Source: Thiobacillus sp.
GTDB lineage: Bacteria > Pseudomonadota > Gammaproteobacteria > Burkholderiales > Thiobacillaceae
Assembly (NCBI GenBank): GCA_018263115.1
Contig: JADFDC010000006.1
Coordinates: 1 to 64,000, forward strand
Reading direction: 5' to 3'
Length of the DNA stretch: 64,000 nucleotides
Made by a program: the position numbers and the translations under genes. A model generated the notes under the pieces. That model worked only from the letters and a program-made list of their open reading frames with translations. It was not told the origin of the DNA and did not search any database. Shown here piece after piece: positions 61,954 through 64,000 of the stretch. The stretch's first letter is position 1. Every line of letters begins with the position of its first letter.

Positions 61954-62544
61954 TCAGGCGGGTTTTTTCGCCACCAGCGTATGGAATTTCTTGACGCTGT
62001 TTTCTGGCGCGGAAAATTTGTCGTGTTGCGAATACAGGATTTCCCAGCCTTCAAACTCCTTGGTCAATTCGTTGTCATCGAATAAATAGTAGTGGCCAGG
62101 CTCGAACATGCCCATGAAGGTGGTGCCTTCAATCAACACATTGACCGCAGCAACGCCGCCGGGTTTGGTGTGCGCAATGATGTCAGCCAGCATGGCGCGA
62201 GCCTTGTCCTGTGGAAAGAACATCAACAGTCCGATGGCGACGATGCTGTCGTAATCGCCGTCGATGGCGTAGTGGCTTAGGTCGGCTTGATACGCGGCCA
62301 AGCCCAGCCCCAGTTTGTTTGCTGCTTCGTTCACCCGGTCAACGCCGGTGCGGCTGGCGTCCAGCGCGGTGACTGCACAACCCAGCCTCGCGGCGGCAAT
62401 GGCCAGATTGCCCAGCCCGCAACCGAGGTCGAGCACGCCGCCTGACAGGTGCGGCAGCACGGCCTGCTCAAAAGGATTGAGCGCGAATTCGCCCTTGGCG
62501 ATTTGCTGCTGGAATTGCGCGTCGAAGAAGTGGATGGATTTCAT
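61954..62544 (-). CDS. Class I SAM-dependent methyltransferase
   Basis: The 196-residue protein has motif I VLDLGCGLGNLAIAAARLG, an acidic motif II (VTALDAS), LSHYAIDGDYDSIVAIGLLMFF and a C-terminal domain with FEPGHYYLFDDNELTKEFEGWEILYSQ. It resembles TehB/tellurite-resistance-like methyltransferases. Substrate unknown. It abuts lplT without a gap. Confidence 0.88.
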   Translation of the reverse strand: MKSIHFFDAQFQQQIAKGEFALNPFEQAVLPHLSGGVLDLGCGLGNLAIAAARLGCAVTALDASRTGVDRVNEAANKLGLGLAAYQADLSHYAIDGDYDSIVAIGLLMFFPQDKARAMLADIIAHTKPGGVAAVNVLIEGTTFMGMFEPGHYYLFDDNELTKEFEGWEILYSQHDKFSAPENSVKKFHTLVAKKPA

Positions 62545-62548
62545 GACC

Positions 62549-62586
62549 CCTCATCCCTACCCTCTCCCACAAGGGGAGAGGGGGCG
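62549..62586. repeat. CCCTCTCCC/GGGAGAGGG palindromic repeat
   Basis: CCCTCTCCC (62560-62568) and GGGAGAGGG (62574-62582) form a perfect 9-bp hairpin with a 5-base loop, inside a longer pyrimidine-purine tract. It belongs to a repeat type common between genes in many proteobacteria. Lies between the methyltransferase start and the end of qmcA, where it may act as terminator. Confidence 0.65.
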
Positions 62587-62587
62587 T

Positions 62588-63505
62588 TCATTTGGCTTCA
62601 CCGCTTTGTGTCTTCACCACCGTCATCGCGCTGGCGACAAGGCTGGAAATGTCCGCCATGTTGGAGGGCACGATCAAGGTATTGTTGGTTTTCGCGAGAT
62701 TGCCGAAGGCATCGACATACTTTTCGGCCACTTTCAGATTGACTGCCTGCATGCCGCCGGGTGCCTGGGTAGCCTGCGCCACCATGTACAGCGCCTTGGC
62801 AGTCGCTTCTGCCACCAGTTTGACGGCTTCGGCCTCGCCCTGCGCACGGTTGATGGCGGCAAGTTTCTCGCCTTCTGATTCGCGCACAGCGGCTTCGCGC
62901 TCGCCGGTGGCGATGTTGATCTGTTCCTGCATGCGGCCTTCGGATGAGGCAATGAGCGCGCGCTTTTCGCGTTCGGCGGTAATTTGCGCCTGCATGGAAT
63001 GAAGGATTTCCTTCGGCGGCGTCAGATCCTTGATTTCGTAGCGCAGAACTTTCACGCCCCAGTTGAGCGAGGCTTCGTTCAGCACTTCCACCACGCCACG
63101 ATTGATGTGGTCACGTTCCTCGAATGTCTTGTCCAGTTCCATGCGGCCAATAAGCGAGCGCAGCGTGGTCTGCGCAAGCTGTGTGATGGCGGCGATGTAG
63201 TCGCTGGAGCCGTAGGATGCCAAGCGCGGGTCGGTTACCTGGAAATACAGCACGCCATCGACGGCAAGCTGGGTATTGTCCTTGGTGATGCAGACCTGGC
63301 TGGGGACATCGAGCGGAACCTCTTTCAGGATGTGCTTGTAGGCAACGCGGTCAACAAACGGAATGACCAGATTGAGGCCGGGTGCCAGCACCCCGTGAAG
63401 GCGGCCCAGGCGCTCGATGACCCAGGCGTGCTGCTGTGGCACCACGCGCACGCCCTTGGCGATGATGATGAGGACGACGATGACCAGCGCGAGAGCGATT
63501 TCCAT
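62588..63505 (-). CDS. qmcA: SPFH-domain membrane protease-associated protein, QmcA-like
   Basis: The 305-residue protein has an N-terminal membrane anchor (MEIALALVIVVLIIIAKGVRVVPQQHAWVIERLGR) and an SPFH/band 7 domain (LEVPLDVPSQVCITKDNTQLAVDGVLYFQV region). A coiled-coil tail follows (GEREAAVRESEGEKLAAINRAQGEAEAVKLVAEATAKALYMVAQAT). QmcA/stomatin-like proteins scaffold membrane proteases. It follows NfeD-like gene with a gap of 138 bases containing a repeat. ATG at 63505 is chosen to begin at the anchor. Confidence 0.93.
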   Translation of the reverse strand: MEIALALVIVVLIIIAKGVRVVPQQHAWVIERLGRLHGVLAPGLNLVIPFVDRVAYKHILKEVPLDVPSQVCITKDNTQLAVDGVLYFQVTDPRLASYGSSDYIAAITQLAQTTLRSLIGRMELDKTFEERDHINRGVVEVLNEASLNWGVKVLRYEIKDLTPPKEILHSMQAQITAEREKRALIASSEGRMQEQINIATGEREAAVRESEGEKLAAINRAQGEAEAVKLVAEATAKALYMVAQATQAPGGMQAVNLKVAEKYVDAFGNLAKTNNTLIVPSNMADISSLVASAMTVVKTQSGEAK

Positions 63506-63548
63506 TTTTTTCCTTCGATTGTCAGTGACCAATAAGCAAAAAATCCCG

Positions 63549-63614
63549 AACCACAAGGGACACAAAGTTCATTTTTATCATTTTCCTTGGTGTTCTTTGT
63601 GTACTTGGTGGTTT
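63549..63614. repeat. Dispersed AACCAC/GTGGTT palindromic repeat, copy 3
   Basis: Left arm AACCACAAGGGACACAAAG and right arm CTTGGTGTTCTTTGTGTACTTGGTGGTTT are imperfect inverted copies around a T/A-rich centre. It occupies about half of the qmcA/nfeD gap. Related to the copies at 56367-56440 and 57711-57786. Confidence 0.7.
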
Positions 63615-63643
63615 GGCTATTGTTATATTGATTGGTTTTCGGT

Positions 63644-64000
63644 TCAGTTGCCTACGACAAGTAGCGTTCCGCGAACGGCACGGATATACAGCGGCTTTGA
63701 TACATCCACACTGGCATCGCGCGCTTCGGCATCCCACAGCGCGCCCCGGTATTTGACCTGGCCGCGCCCGTCTTTCCAGTTTTCCACCATCACCAACTGA
63801 CCAATATCTAGATCCTGCAAATCTTCATCGGTGCCCCCTGCACGACGCCATTTCCTGAGCGCCAGCGTGCCGGCGATGCCGATGATCGCCGCGATGACCA
63901 GTTGCGCGACCAGCCCCATGCCCAGCCAGGCCGCTATGCCTGCGGCAGCGGCGGCCAGTCCATAGACCAGAAGATAAAACGTGCCGGTGGTCAGTTCCAG
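63644..64000 (-). CDS. NfeD-family membrane protein (N-terminus outside the window)
   Basis: The last 118 codons of an NfeD-like protein are visible. Two hydrophobic helices (LLVYGLAAAAAGIAAWLG and VAQLVIAAIIGIAGTLAL) are followed by an OB-fold C-terminal domain (DLDIGQLVMVENWKDGRGQVKYRGALWDAEA and IRAVRGTLLVVGN). NfeD proteins partner SPFH proteins such as QmcA, and the order nfeD-qmcA fits. The start codon lies beyond 64000. Confidence 0.88.
   Translation of the reverse strand: MELTTGTFYLLVYGLAAAAAGIAAWLGMGLVAQLVIAAIIGIAGTLALRKWRRAGGTDEDLQDLDIGQLVMVENWKDGRGQVKYRGALWDAEARDASVDVSKPLYIRAVRGTLLVVGN

Overview
The window looks like chromosome from a Gram-negative betaproteobacterium, probably a sulfur- or iron-oxidising lineage of the Nitrosomonadales type. 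That placement is inference. It rests on moderately GC-rich coding sequence, lipoprotein and RND envelope genes, a CbbR-like LysR regulator, molybdenum-cofactor genes, lplT and several intergenic palindrome families known from proteobacteria. Genes are tightly packed. Most operon neighbours overlap by the ATGA/GTGA type, several convergent pairs overlap, and no stretch without a gene exceeds 300 bases. I see no tRNA, rRNA, CRISPR array, integrase or transposase.

Layout. 1-12 kb holds core and housekeeping genes: smc (partial), queF, a FGGY sugar kinase carrying an in-frame repeat insertion, a phosphotransferase/AAA kinase, a DksA-like protein, dapC and dapD, an OmpA-like lipoprotein, an L,D-transpeptidase and tadA. 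12-17 kb is a molybdenum-cofactor block (moaE, moaD, moeA, mobB against divergent moaA). It has a ModE-like regulator that is DNA-binding domain only and a ModE-type inverted repeat before moaA. 17-20 kb has transaldolase, DoxX, a lipoprotein and an FKBP. 20-30 kb is one 12-gene minus-strand run devoted to ion homeostasis: a CPA2 antiporter, Usp, DUF502, an eight-gene Mrp-type cation/proton antiporter set, and a coupled secreted HEXXH protein.

30-41 kb has an old yellow enzyme, HU, a second DUF502 protein and a heavy-metal RND efflux operon (outer membrane factor, His-rich membrane protein, adaptor, pump, periplasmic protein). The pump operon is divergent from a two-component system, with a perfect palindrome between them. 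41-51 kb is the accessory, defence-like part: an HNH protein, then dcm, an orphan ORF, a DUF262/HNH protein, vsr and an EcoRII-like endonuclease, then a DUF4143 ATPase, a decayed UvrD-type helicase start, and a hipBA toxin-antitoxin pair with a strong operator-like inverted repeat.

51-64 kb returns to housekeeping: queD, a HlyD/ABC/FtsX/FtsX exporter whose gaps are occupied by dispersed repeats and whose genes use ATT and TTG starts, an M48 protease, a LysR regulator, lplT, a methyltransferase and a qmcA/nfeD pair (nfeD partial). The most promising unusual material is the hybrid restriction operon at 42.3-47.2 kb, the repeat inside the kinase, and the repeat-remodelled exporter operon.
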